Source: Shinisaurus crocodilurus
Lineage: Eukaryota > Chordata > Lepidosauria > Squamata > Shinisauridae
DNA: 64,000 nt
Reading direction: 5' to 3'
NCBI GenBank assembly: GCA_021292165.1
Contig: CM037879.1
Coordinates: forward strand, 264,003,921 to 264,067,920
The position numbers were made by a program, and so were the translations under genes. Below, in pieces: positions 1 to 10,849 of the stretch. The stretch's first letter is position 1, and every line of letters starts with the position of its first letter. Below the pieces are notes generated by a model. The model was given only the letters and a program-made list of their open reading frames with translations. It made no database searches and was not told the DNA's origin.

Positions 1-3000
1 AGATGATATGTATAAATGTGTATATTCCCCCCAAAGGATCAAAAAATTATAATTTTAATATATGGGATATTTTAGAGTCTCACTTGGATGTAGTTAATCA
101 ACAGTTTCCTACATGTCCAATTATTTTAATGGGAGATTTTAATGCAAGAATAGGCGATGAATATATAATAGCAACACAAAAGCTAGCCTTATGCATGGAG
201 GACATTGCGTATCTACCAAATAGGAAATCCAAGGATAAGTTAATAAATAAAGCTGGAATCTGTCTATTTAAGTTGGTGTATAAGTTTACAATGATCATAT
301 GTAATGGTACTGGTGCTGATGAATCAACAGGAAACCTTACATACAGTGCCCTAAAAGGAGGAAGTGTTATAGATTACTTTTTGTTAAATAACTTAAGTGC
401 TGCTTATGTAAAGAAATTCTAAATTGAAGACCATCAACGAGTGACCATCAACCACTACTCCTGGAGCTAGCAGGGTTTCAGGAGATTGAGAAGGGAATGA
501 ACCAAGATCCCCCCTATGTACAGCAAGGGAAACGTAGGCTGAGATGGAACTCTAATCTTCAGCTAAAGATAAATGATACCTTACTGAGCAAAGTAATGTT
601 GACAATGAGAACTAGAGTCCTTGGGGCAGATACTGAGGATCTTTTCCCCATGTATCATACCATTGTAAAGCATTTAGGTACCATCTGTTCAACCAACCTG
701 CCCTCTAAGCCAAGGAACCACCCTTTTGGCTGGTTTGATTGGGAGTGTAGGCTAGTGAGACGGGATCTCTGCTCCTTGAGCAGACGGACTCATGGTGGGG
801 CCTCTAGTCCTCTGCTGAGGGAGCTGACGGTGAAGCGTCGCTCATATAAGAAATTGCTGAAGCAAAAGCAAGCCTCCTATTACACACAGCTATGGGCAGA
901 TATAGAACTGGCGGCAACTACTAATGATTCAGCAAGATTTTGGCAATTGGTTGCTTGCAAATTAAAAGAACATAAATATGGATTAGATGCACATATTATG
1001 CCTAAAACATGGGAAACTTATTTTAAGCAAGTTTTTAACTTCGATGCTGGCTTTGATCAAGGCATGAATTACCTGCCACCTTCTCAGCTTCCTAATATTA
1101 TAGAAACTGATATGTGGCCGGCAGTATCAGCAAGTGAGGTGAAGCAATTAATTTTAAGCCTACACAGGCGGAAGGCACCTGGGGAAGATATGCTTCCCCC
1201 AGAGATATATTTGGACAATCTGTATTGGTGGGCCCCTATATTAGCAAAGCTTTTTACCTATATCAACTCAGTCGGGAAATTTCCCAATGGTTGGAGACAA
1301 AGTATTGTGGTCCCCATTTTTAAGAAGGGGGACAAATCCTCACCAGCCAATTATCGTCCCATTAGCCTGCTGGATGTTGCTTCTAAATTATACACGCGTT
1401 ATCTTTTATCAAAGGCTGAAGTCTGGGCAGATCAAAATAATGTTATTGGTGAGGAGCAGGCTGGTTTTCGTCACGGTAGATCAGCTACTGATCAGTGTTT
1501 CATACTAAATTATTTGAGAGAGAAATACGTAAGCTCCCCAAAGAAGTATCTATATGCTATTTTTGTAGATCTAACTTCAGCCTTTGATAGAATAAATAGA
1601 GGCAGGCTTTGGCACAAATTATGGAGTCTAGGGATGGATAGGCGCCTGTTGATTTTGATTGTGAATTTATATTCTTAGAATACAATCCAAGTGAGAGCAG
1701 GCAAAGATGGACAACTAACAGAAGAGATTGAAACAACAAGAGGTGTGAGACAAGGCTGTCTGCTGGCCCCATTCCTGTTTAACATTTATGTAAATGATAT
1801 AATCACACAACTGTCCAGTGACTTTAATTTCCCTGTATCTTTGGGGGGGGCGGAAAATTAACATATTATTATATGCAGATGATATGGTTCTCTTGTCACA
1901 GAACCTAATAGGCATGAGAAGACTGCTGAAAGTCTTTGGGGAAGTCTGCAGTAAGGAACAACTATGCGTGAATTATTCAAAAACCAAAGCCATGGTTTTT
2001 GGCAAACGCCCCCCCAAACATAAATGGACACTGAATGAATATCAACTGGAACAGGTTAAACAATTTAATTACTTAGGGGTCTGCTTTTCTCAGAATGGAT
2101 CATGGAACAATCATCTGTCAGCTACTAATTTGAAAGCACAAAAATCTCTGCAGACTGTCTTAAAATTTGCCAGGGTGAAAGGAGGATATGCAGTTGTACC
2201 AGCTGTCAAAGTTTTTGTTGCGAAGGTTATACCTCAGATTATATATGGAGCTGAGATATGGGGGACCACACAGACAAATAAACTAGAGTCTCTACAGAAT
2301 ACATTTTAAAGAACTGTACCAGGCACACCTGCTAGTTATATACGGGCAGAAGTTGGCCTAATGCCAATAATTTATTTTATTCTGCGTGCGGTATTCCTCT
2401 ATTTTGTAAAACTGAAGTGTTCAATTAATGAATTGATAACCCGCTCTGTAGCTGAACAGAGAAGTTCTACTTATAAAAATACATGGCTGACAAGATGTGA
2501 GGCAAATCTGAGGAAACTTGGCTTTGACCCTATAGCCTTAGAATCTAGTGATATACAGTGTAGTAGGAAACTTATTAAGGAACAGATGCAAGAATACTAT
2601 GCTACACAGGGTATGGAAGCAATTGGAGCATCTAGATTCTCTTCTAGTTTCCCTCTTCTTAAAACATACTATGGAGAGGAGAAATATTTGTCTGAAATTA
2701 CCCAACCCTTCATTCGCAAGGCTTTTACAGCCCTGTGATTTCAGACAATGAAAACTAATTTTACGGAGGGGAGACACAAGAATATCCCTAGGGAGCAGCG
2801 CCTCTGTATCTGTGGAAGCGGGGTGATTGAGGATGCTATACACTATATGCTGTACTGTAGGTTGTATAAAATCCCAAGAGATAAATATTTGAGGAGAAGC
2901 TTAGAGCCCATTGCTAACTATAATGACTTGGATAAAATTATATATCTGTTATCAAATACAGCCAAGTCTGTTATGCTTAATACAGCTAGATTCGCGGTGA

Positions 3001-3317
3001 AAGCAGCCAAACTTAGAACAAACTATGAGGACAACGGTTCTCTTTAGAATCTCTGATGCTAACGCATATATAACTCTGTACTGTGTTGTGATTACTAGCA
3101 AACATTTCTGTAGCCTCTGTTTTGTGGGTAAATATTTTAACAATTTAAAATTTTTTATAGTTTTTTAAGAGTTTTAACAATTTTAAAGAATGTTTTATAG
3201 TTTTTAAGAGTTTTAATAGTTTTTAAGAATGTCTTAACTATCCCTGTTTATATGTCTGTAATTTTTTGGCTACAACCTGTATATGGTTGCCATGAATGAA
3301 TAAATGAAATGAAATGA
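1..3317 (+). mobile_element. Non-LTR retrotransposon (APE-type LINE), 5' end outside window, decayed
   Basis: A LINE polyprotein can be read in pieces. The apurinic-type endonuclease signature GDFNARIG is at 132-155. The reverse transcriptase follows, with KKGDKSSPANYRPISLL near 1324-1374, VDLTSAFDRI near 1564-1593 and the catalytic YADD at 1872-1883. A C-terminal cysteine/histidine block (CICG...HYMLYC) lies near 2800-2860. The 3' UTR is AT-rich and ends in TGAATGAATAAATGAAATG repeats at about 3292-3316. The copy is dead: there is a frame change between 422 and 497, an in-frame TAG at 1676, a frameshift at the G-run 1844-1851, and stops at 2307 and 2736. Frame is otherwise kept over long stretches, so decay is moderate. 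The clade is uncertain; the C-terminal block suggests an Ingi/Vingi-like or related group. Confidence 0.9.
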
Positions 3318-3549
3318 AGTACCCCAGTGGGCAAAGCTGGGAGAGACTAACTCCTCCCTGTTCTCCCACCCAGGTCTCCATGATGCATGCCAGATCGGCC
3401 GCCTCATCCACTATTAAATCGTGGATGAGGGAGGTTTTATTTTGCACCAATCTGGCATTTAGAAGCAGCATCCAGAGACCTGAGGGCAGGCTGATAGGGC
3501 AACCACCAAACCTGCGGGTGCAAGGAGGACCGGAACAAGGCACAGCCAT
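3318..3549 (-). mobile_element. 5' endonuclease fragment of an L2/CR1-like LINE
   Basis: The minus-strand translation reads LLNARLVQNKTSLIHDL, then DLACIMETWVGE. This is the usual start of the endonuclease domain in L2/CR1-type LINEs (NARS..NKT..I.D.I....DL.C.TETW). The fragment stops abruptly where it meets the 3' end of the preceding LINE, so the two lie in opposite orientation. It is probably the same broad family as the RT fragments at 7190-7880 and 10850-11330. Confidence 0.7.
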
Positions 3550-3910
3550 TAAGTGTTCCCCTTACCTGGCTAGTCCTCCTCCCAATGCCATATCTCCCTC
3601 TACCCATCACTACACTAATTGGGGCCCCCACAGAACCCCTCACTTGGCCCCATGACTCCCCTCCAAGGCACATGTTCAGGCCCTAGACAGGGAAAAACAA
3701 TCCCCCCCACCAAGGGCACCGAGCAACAAATAGTGTTAGGGGGGTGGCCCTTGCCCTTGTGGCACCCCCAAAGTCACAAATGCCCCCTCCCATCAGGAGA
3801 TATTTGGGCCTTCAGGCTTCAACCTAACTCAAGCCTGGGTAGGCCTCAATCCTTCACAGTAGTCCAACAAGATCTGGAGGGTTATAGGTTCCCCACGCTT
3901 TATGTAGCTC

Positions 3911-4056
3911 ATTGTTGCCTACACACTGACTGGCAGTGGCTCTCCAGGGGTTTACACAGGAGTCTTTCCCAGTCTCACCTGGAGATACCAGGGATGAAAC
4001 CCAGGACCTTTTGCACACAAGATGGGTGCTCTGCCATTGAGCAATGGCCCCCTCCC
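3911..4056 (-). mobile_element. tRNA-derived SINE (family S2)
   Basis: On the minus strand there is a pol III A box (TTGCTCAATGGCAGAGC) and a B box (GGTTTCATCCC) at tRNA spacing, followed by the S2 body (CTGGTATCTCCAGGTGAGACTG start). Related copies lie at 23797-23985 (minus) and 59652-59835 (plus). It cannot be a functional tRNA because the acceptor stem does not pair. Confidence 0.75.
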
Positions 4057-4454
4057 CTCTGATAAAGAAGCCATGGTGTAGTGGAGTGGGAACACTGGGT
4101 CCCAGAGCTCTAGCACTTTTTTCAGCTGATCCTAATAAATTAGCTAGTATCTATAGACTGATTTTCTTTGGGGGTATCTATCTATAATGGATCAACACAG
4201 CTGCCTGCATTTTGGGTTGTCCTTGGGGTATGGTCATTGGGGCTGTAATGATGAGCGCCTGCACTTCAAAATTTAGTACTGAACTACCATTAAGTAGTAC
4301 TGTACTAATAAGGAGGAAGTTATCACTGGCTACACACACAGCGCCTTTCCCTTGCCACTCTGTAACCCCACAGCTAGGCCTACACACAGCCAGAGTGGAT
4401 CATGGGGACAGTGGCCTAAAGACCATGGTGGGGACTGATGGTTATCCGCAATGA

Positions 4455-4765
4455 CTGGGTTCAGGCAACATGATAATCCACACTCAGGGGCTGACTATGG
4501 GTTGAGTGTGGGTTGTTGCTGAAACGTGGGTTATCGTGTTGTCTGAACCCACCTGCACTAACAAGCCATGGCTTCTTAACCACAACCAACCCACGAAGAG
4601 AACCCATGGATGTTATTGGGCTGTGAACTGTGGGTTGTTCACCATGGTTTCTTATCTCAGCTGGGTTCAGACGATAACCCACGGTTCAACGACAACCCAC
4701 GGTTCAACAACAACCCTTACTCAGCCCTGAGTGTGGGTTACCATGTTGTCTGAACCTAGTCAGTG
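4455..4765. repeat. Palindromic MITE-like element (family P2)
   Basis: This stretch has repeated inverted modules around GGGTTCAGACGATAACCC and TGTGGGTTGTTGCTG. The same GTTCAGACGACA / AACCCAC.GTGGGTT vocabulary recurs at 12060-12300, 12590-12780, 21527-21720, 26577-27003, 34000-34190, 54886-55140 and elsewhere. There is no coding capacity, so this is a non-autonomous element. Confidence 0.55.
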
Positions 4766-4874
4766 TATTAATCCAGAAGGAAAGAGCACTCAGTGGCTTG
4801 CAGAGGGATCTGATAGGGGTTTGTACTGGAAAGTGACTCCCACTGGCTTCAATAGGGCTAACTAACTCCTTACT

Positions 4875-4992
4875 ACAGCCTTCTCCAACCTAGTGCCCTC
4901 CAGATATGTGGGACTACAACTCCCAGCATCCCCAGCCAACTGGCTGGTTGGGGATGCTGGGATTTGTAGTCAGACACATCCAGAGGTTGAGA
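4875..4992. repeat. Palindromic MITE-like element (family P1)
   Basis: The element opens with CTCCAACCTAGTGCCCTCC and has a centre of ACTACAACTCCCAGCATCC, then its reverse complement (GGGATGCTGGGATTTGTAGT). P1 is the most common repeat in the window. Confidence 0.7.
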
Positions 4993-5049
4993 ACGGCTGC
5001 GCTAACAACAAGCGTGTCTTAGCTTTGCCTGCAGTCTCATGTGCCCTGA

Positions 5050-5556
5050 GCTTGCCTACTCGTCTGGCCGCCTGCCACACACTGCGCCTCCTCCTTAGTG
5101 CGAGCTGCACGGCTTCGCTCTCCCCGTCCAGTCTTCTTAGCGCTTTAAGAAAAGGCTGATCCTCCTAAGCCCGCCCCTAACCTCCACGGCCCGCCTCCTT
5201 CAGGTCCCATCCTAATTGGCTGACCAAGGCATGAATATGTATGCCCTCACCTGTGTGAATGAGCCGCTGTCCCCTCCCTCGCTGCCATGCAGAGAGGCTC
5301 AGTGTGCATGTGGGTCTCCTCTCAGCTGCCTCCACCATCGCCACCACCGGCAGACCCCCATCTCACGTCCCGGCATGGTCCTGCCACAGAGCGTGCAGGG
5401 GGTCTGTGTCCCTTCAGTGCCTGCCCGGGTCTTCATGCTCCCACCTGGCACGCTGCTGCCCGGCCTGGCCCGTCTCTGTGATGCCTCTTGCCACCCACCC
5501 GTGTGTCAGCTCCGCCGTCTCGCCTGCTTGCCCGGGGTTCGGCGCCCGCCAGAGAA
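5050..5556 (+). promoter_or_regulatory. GC-rich promoter-like region upstream of the SNED1-like exon
   Basis: This is the first CpG-rich stretch of the window. It contains an Sp1-type GCCCGCCCC at about 5169 and an inverted CCAAT (ATTGGCTG) near 5214, and sits directly before a signal-peptide-coding exon. No TSS can be fixed from sequence alone. Whether it is active is unknown. Confidence 0.35.
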
Positions 5557-5766
5557 ATGCAGGGCCTATCTGGCTGGATGGTGCTGCTGGCGCTCGGCAG
5601 CTGGCTCCGGCTGCGGGAGAAGGGCACTGTGCCCCTGCCTGATTTCTACCCCTTCAGGATTGTGCAGGGGGATGCGGCTACCCCGCAGCAAGACGACAAT
5701 GGCTCTGGGCTCTGGCCCATCGCCATGAAGTTCCCTTTCTTCGACGTGGCTCACACGGTGTTCTAG
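5557..5766 (+). pseudogene. SNED1-like first coding exon (signal peptide plus start of NIDO domain), broken
   Basis: From the ATG at 5557 there is a hydrophobic leader (WMVLLALGSWL), then PDFYPF, QGDAATPQQDDNGSGL and KFPFF. This matches the start of the NIDO domain in SNED1 and related tectorin/nidogen-like extracellular proteins (DFYPFG..GD..TP..DDG.SGL....FPFFG..H.GLYVNNNG). The frame meets TAG at 5764-5766, where the conserved tyrosine of LYVNNNG is expected. A good donor (AT|GTGAGT) follows at 5770, as in a real exon. No downstream NIDO exon was recognised. It could be a decayed paralogue or a first exon with a sequencing error. Human SNED1 is not next to GNPTAB. Confidence 0.6.
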
Positions 5767-5839
5767 ACTATGTGAGTAGTCGCCCTGTCTAAGGGCTAAG
5801 GAGAGTGTGGGAGCAGCTCCGCATGGGGCTTGGCTCACC

Positions 5840-6040
5840 CCCCCCCCAAGGTTTCTTAACGCGCAGAGTTTTATGAGAAATAAACAAGCCGCGTTCAGTT
5901 TTTTACAAAAAATTAAAAACTATATATAGTTTACTAAAAACGGGACAAAATTGACATTTATATTAAAAAGAAGGGACGGTCAGGAAATATGAAAAAAAAC
6001 GGGATTGTCCCTTTTAAAATGGTACGTATGGTCAGCCTAG
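5840..6040. repeat. AT-rich MITE-like fragment ending in TACGTATGGTCAGCCTAG
   Basis: The stretch holds alternating AT-rich sequence and GGGAC motifs (AACGGGAC near 5939 and 5998). It ends in a GGTACGTATGGTCAGCC terminus like that of common vertebrate hAT MITEs (AGGGTGACCATACG). A similar terminus, TACATATGGTCACC, occurs at about 6561. Confidence 0.4.
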
Positions 6041-6390
6041 TCCTGGCGAAGCAGCGAGGTGTGCCATGAAAACGGCGGAGCGAAAAGCTCGAGTAACCGA
6101 GAGAGCGTGGAGCTCTGAGGGCCAGTGTCATGGTCCGAAGATGCCAGATCACTGGTGCCTGTCTTGTGCTGCGGAGGGCCTTTTATATTCTGAAGCTATC
6201 ACCGGTCGATTTTGGCGGGCTCTGTGTGATGACGTCATCATCGAGTTCCCACGGTCGGGCTGTATGTACTGCGCAGGAGTATTATCGAAGAGTCGCCGCG
6301 GCCACAATATAGTGAGAGTGCATGTGCTGAATGCCGAGTATTGCCGAGATCCAACGACGAGAACCGTCGTGTAAAATAAAAATAAAACTA
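6041..6390 (+). repeat. CpG-rich LTR-like or orphan-promoter-like block
   Basis: About 350 bp of unusually CpG-rich sequence sits between AT-rich repeats. It holds a perfect CRE palindrome TGACGTCA (6230-6237), a TATA-like TTTTATATTC (6181-6190) and AATAAAAATAAAA (about 6376). A 102-codon frame from 6066 matches no family I know. The order of elements resembles a solo LTR, but no TG...CA ends or target duplication could be fixed. Confidence 0.35.
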
Positions 6391-6583
6391 GGATAAATTA
6401 ATAAAATTGATTTAGGCTGGTTTATCAAGGATTGATTTGATGTACTCAATCTTTTGATAAATTAATAATGTTTGATTTTGTAGTCCTAAACTGTACTGGT
6501 TACATCTCACGACTTACCAGGACAATGTCCCAAAAACCAGTACTGTACTGGTAAAACCAGTACATATGGTCACCTTAAACAGA

Positions 6584-7188
6584 TTGGTTCTCAAACGGTC
6601 ATGCACAAGCTCCATTGTGGTGGTCTGTGAAAAGGTTGCAGAACAGTCAAGAATATCTGTACTTGGTCCTGCACTCGATCCCCCCCCCACAATGTAAATT
6701 GAGGCTGTTTTGACCAGGGTCAGATTATTTAACAGGCTAACAAGGCCTTGGCCTAGGGACAATGATTTTCATAATACCCACTGGTGCTAATTTTCCTCTT
6801 AAAATTTACCAGCAAAAGGTGCCCTTTTCAGCAGCCTGGCCTAGGGCTCACGATTTTCATAATATCGTGCTAGTTTTGATGGTGATGCTGGCAGTGATTT
6901 TTTAAAAAAAATTAAAGTATGAGTTATGTACATGCTTTGAGCTGTAGAATCAAAATGTACAGTATTTTTCCATGTATAAGACTATACTTTTTCCTAAAAT
7001 CGCTAGACTAAAAATTGAGGGTCGTCTTATATATGGAAGTAAGCCAAGGAGAGAACCGTGCGGTTGCAAAACTGCCCAGTGGGGGGCGTCTTATACATGG
7101 GGGCGTCTTATAGACGGAAAAATACGGTAGTCTGCCAAGACCCTCTGCAATTTTCAAGTGGTCCATGGAGTTTGAGAACCATTCCACA
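6584..7188. mobile_element. hAT-like non-autonomous element interrupted by a TA-flanked MITE
   Basis: The ends carry inverted copies of TGGTTCTCAAAC (6588 region) and GTTTGAGAACCA (7167 region). No transposase is readable. The inside is interrupted by the element at 6960-7127. Confidence 0.4.
6960..7127. mobile_element. Short TA-flanked DNA transposon (MITE)
   Basis: The terminal inverted repeats are CAGTATTTTTCCATGTAT on the left and, read on the other strand, CCGTATTTTTCCGTCTAT on the right. Over 23 bp they differ at three positions. Both ends are flanked by TA (6958-6959 and 7128-7129), the usual Tc1/mariner target duplication. The inside repeats GCGTCTTATA motifs. Confidence 0.7.
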
Positions 7189-7189
7189 A

Positions 7190-7880
7190 GATTCTACCTT
7201 GTCTCCCATGCTGTTTAACATCTACAGGAAACTGCTGAGTGAGGTGTTCAAGAGTTTTGGAGTGTGATCAGCCTCACCCAGCTCCATTTTGCCTTTAAAA
7301 AAAAATAAAAATCAGATTCAAGTGTGGCAGTAGATGTGATGAATCCGTATTGCAGATCAGATCAATAATGCACTCGATGGAGTAAAATTCAGTCTAGACA
7401 AGACGGCGGTACTAGTGGTAGGTGTGTGTGTGCTTTTCCTGCCCAGGGAGGTGGTGTTTAATCTCCTGCGTGGGGTTGCACTCCTGTTGAAGGATCAGGC
7501 CTGCCGCATGAGTACGTTGTTATGGCCCTGTCTTTGGATGCCCAAATGGTATCTGTGTCTCAAAACACCTTTCACCAGCTACAATTGATTTGCCAGTTGC
7601 AATCCTTCTTGGACAGCATCAGAGATGGCCTGGCCACTGTTATCTATGCTCTGATAACCTCCATATTAGACTACTGCAATGTGTTGTACATGCCCTTGAA
7701 AACTATTCAGAACCTTCAAATGGCCCAAAACCAAAATACAGCTGTTAGAGTGTTGACTGGGACCAATTGGATAGAACACATCTCACCAATGCTTAAGCAA
7801 CTTTGTTGGCTATTGGTCCACTGGAAAGCAACATTTGAAGTGCTGGTTTTAACCTTTAACAGCGCGATCCAATGTGGATG
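7190..7880 (+). mobile_element. L2-like LINE fragment (RT and C-terminal region)
   Basis: The translation gives LSPMLFNIYRKLLSEVFKSF (RT domain) near 7200 and, further on, LATVIYALITSILDYCNVLY near 7630-7690, then LCWLLVHWKATFEVLVLTFN. These are typical L2-group C-terminal motifs (LDYCN.LY...LQLVQN.AAR...H.LPV..R..FK.L.L..). Frameshifts separate the parts. A partner lies at 10850-11330. Confidence 0.75.
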
Positions 7881-8310
7881 CCTGTAACCAAACTTGGGAG
7901 AATTACGGGCATCCTATCGAGGACGGAAGGAGCATGGAGGCAAAGGTCTCCTCCGCGCTTCTCCCGTCCCGCAAAAGACTTAGACAGCCAATTTCAGCCG
8001 TCTAAGTCTTTTGCGCCTGCTCATGAGGAGGACAAGCTGAGGTGCCACCAGCGGAGCCTCACTCCTCCCCTCCCCTTCCTGCCCCCTGGAACGCCCACCC
8101 ATTACCCCCTTCCAAGGTCAGTCTTGTGACCTCGGAGCCACATCCGGCGTGGTTCTTTACACGCCAGCTGTGAGGGCGGAGGGTGCTCTGAATTCAAAGT
8201 CCCAGCTTTGACCTCAAAGCAGGTTTCTGAGGTTGGAGCTGGGACTCTGAATTATCCTATGGCTGTCTAGACAGCATCTAGAGGCCATAGGATTGCACCC
8301 TAAAGCTCTA
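7880..8310. repeat. Family P3 repeat with ATAGGATTGCACCCTAA end
   Basis: The stretch is GC-rich, with an internal snap-back AGACTTAGACAGCC / CCGTCTAAGTCT (about 7977-8011) and the terminus CCATAGGATTGCACCC at 8286-8301. An inverted relative lies at 30640-31010 (GCCATAGGATTGTTCGG; CGGCCGTCTAG). It is non-coding. Confidence 0.5.
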
Positions 8311-8399
8311 TACAGCTTGGGATGTGCATATCTAAATGGCTCTGACATAAACCTGCCTGAACACTGCGGTTATCTTTTCTAGGTGCCCTTCCTGTGGAG

Positions 8400-9990
8400 G
8401 GGAAGCAGGTAGTGATCAAGAAAAGGGCCTATTGGGTAGTGGCACCCTGTCAGTAGAACTCTTTCCCCAGAGCAGCTTGTCTGGCACTGAGACTTTTGTT
8501 TTGTCTGTCCATCTACAGGGGAAGACCTTTTTTATTTACACATGCTTTTTAACCTTTTAATCTTCTCTTATAGATTTGTTAATGCTGCTAACGCTTTTAA
8601 TACTGTTTAAATTATTGTATTGTAATTTGTTGTCTTTTTATTGTTTAGTTATTACTGCAAGTCACCTTGCGGTTTTTCTTGTAAACTGAAGGGCAGGATA
8701 TTAAATATTATAAAGAAATATCCGCAATCCTGTTTGTCTAGGGGACACAGCAGGTGATCTCTGTCACTATTTGCCAGAGAAAGGGCCCTTTTGGTGGTGC
8801 TTTTGATTGTGGAATGCCCTTGCCAGAGAGGCTCTCCTGGCTCCAATGTTATGGTCTTTTTGGTGACATGTGAAGACTTTAAAAAAAAAATCCCTGGCAT
8901 TTTAAGATAATTTTAGGATAGAATGTATTTTTATTATCTACTATTTTACTATTTCTACTTTTTTAATGTTTTGCTTTTGCTGGTTTTGTTTATTTAGTTG
9001 TAGTGGTAGGCGATCACTCGTGACCGAGTAAGATTGTCTTCCAGGATAAAATTACAAAAAGAAAATTATAAAAGGAGGAAATTCTAAACAATTGTGTAGA
9101 CTCTAGCGATGGGTCCATAAGTGACTGTGGAGGCCAATTCTAGATCCACACAGCTTCCCACAGTGAGGACACAGGTTACCAGATGGAATCCTGTAAAGGA
9201 TTCATTTGATGTGCTTTTCGCTTAGCACTTTTCTCCCTTTCATCTTGCACTCGGGCTTCTTCAAAGTCCATAGAACCTTTGTGAAAGGCCAACCTCCATT
9301 TAGATCGTTCATGGGCCAGAGCTTCCCAGTTTTTGATGTTTATATTGCATTTTTAAAAGATTAGTCTTAAGAACATCTTTAAACCTTTTATACTGACCAC
9401 CGATATTCCGCTTTCCATCCTTGAGTTAGGAATAAAGTAACTGCTTTGGGAGACGAGTCAGACATTCGAACAACATGGCCGGTCCATTTAAGTTGGCATT
9501 GAAGGATCATTTTTTCAACGCTAGTAGTCTTTGCTTCTTCCAGTACACTGACATTTGTTCGCCTATCTTCCCAAGTAATTCGCAGGATTTTCTGGAGGCA
9601 ACGTTGATGAAATCTTTCAAGGAGGTGGAAATGACGTTTATAGATAGACCATGTTTCGCAGGCATACAATAAAGTTGGTAATACAATGGCTTCATAAACC
9701 AGCGTTTTGGTCTTCTTACAGATATCCCGATCCTCGAACACTCTATGTTTCATTCGAGAAAACGTGGCACTTGCGGAGCTCAAACGATGCTGGATTTCAC
9801 TGTCAATGTTAGCTGTAACAGAAAGATAGCTGCCAAGATAGAGAAAATGATCGACATTTTCCAGTATATATTGTGGTTGGTTTTATTCTGTTTGATTTTT
9901 AGGGTTCTTGTTCATGGTGTTTAATTTTTATTCTTAACTGCCCAGAGGATATTGTTAGTGGATGGTATATAAATGATGTAAATAAATAAA
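8400..9990 (+). mobile_element. L2-like LINE 3' tails, split by a minus-strand LINE insertion
   Basis: Two AT-rich LINE 3' tails follow each other: one at about 8500-8720 (ending GGCAGGATATTAAATA), another at about 8760-8995 and continuing at 9880-9990 (AACTGCCCAGAGGATATTG...ATAAATAAATA). The tail at 40140-40430 is related (GAACCGCCCAGAGAGC). The second tail is broken by the minus-strand fragment at 8996-9870. Confidence 0.55.
8996..9870 (-). mobile_element. LINE reverse transcriptase C-terminal fragment
   Basis: Minus-strand codons at 9783-9388 give VYEAIVLPTLLYACETWS, then HLLERFHQRCLQKILRI, then LKWTGHVVRM. This is the conserved post-RT 'thumb' of RTE-like/related LINEs (L.PTLLYG.ETW....H...LE.FH.RCLR.IL.I.W). 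The 3' end reads out near 8996-9060. It is an insertion into the surrounding L2-like tail. Confidence 0.75.
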
Positions 9991-10530
9991 TACATAAGGA
10001 AAGGAGGTGGAGTGGCTTAAATAACTCTTTACCTGTGTCTTGGCCCATGTGGGAGAAAGCAGTTGGGCCGGGCGGCATAATAGAGCAGGTGTATTTGGTG
10101 TTACAACAGAGCTATGTTACGCCTGTTCCTGATTTATGATCCATGTTAGATAAAAGTTGGAGGAGTTGTGTCATGTCTTTTAGATTGTAAGCCTGAGAGC
10201 AGGGACTGTGTAATATTAATCTTTGTAAGCCACTCTGAGAGCCTTTTCTGACTGAAGAGCGGGGTAAAAATGCTGTAAACAAACAAACAACAAACAAACA
10301 AACAAAGAGAATCCCATGACATAGAAAGTAAGACTAGACTGGCACAGGAAATGTGATTCTATCAGTATAAACACAGCTTTCTAAACAATCATGTGCAGTA
10401 TACATATATAGCTTATCCCCTGTGGTAAATATACATCTGCATGTATTTTTCTGCATGTACATACACTCTGAAAGCCAAACCAACTGTAGCTTCTTCGCAT
10501 GTGTACAATACATGCAGCAAAATACATGTA

Positions 10531-10781
10531 CAGTCATGCCTTGGATTGAGAGCATAATTTGTTCCGGAAACGTGCTTGTAATCCAAAACACTCTTATATC
10601 AAAACGAAATCCCCCCCAAAAAAATTGGTACAGAGATTTTTAATTTAAGCTGTACTACAGTACTTGTATTGCAAGATGTCGCTTGTATATCAAGTAATAA
10701 ATAAATAAATAAATATTTAAAAATTTGCTTGTCTTGCAAAACGCTCTCAAACCAAGTTACTTGCAATCCAAGGTATTACTG
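10531..10781 (-). mobile_element. Tigger/pogo-type MITE, copy 1
   Basis: The element has CAGTCATGCCTTGGATTG at one end and CAGTAATACCTTGGATTG on the opposite strand at the other. TA flanks both ends (10529-10530 and 10782-10783). Inside is AATTTGTTCCGGAAACGTG, the TTCGTTCC core seen in Tigger elements. It is 251 bp with no coding capacity. A reverse-oriented sister lies at 20911-21160. Confidence 0.8.
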
Positions 10782-10849
10782 TATATGTGATGATAATACA
10801 TGAATGTACTACTTACAGAAAGTAGTATTGGGGGATTTCTGCTCAACCC

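Noticed and set aside
5216..5728. 170-codon frame in the GC-rich region
   Set aside because: High GC lowers stop density; the peptide has no domain motif and overlaps the better-supported SNED1-like frame.
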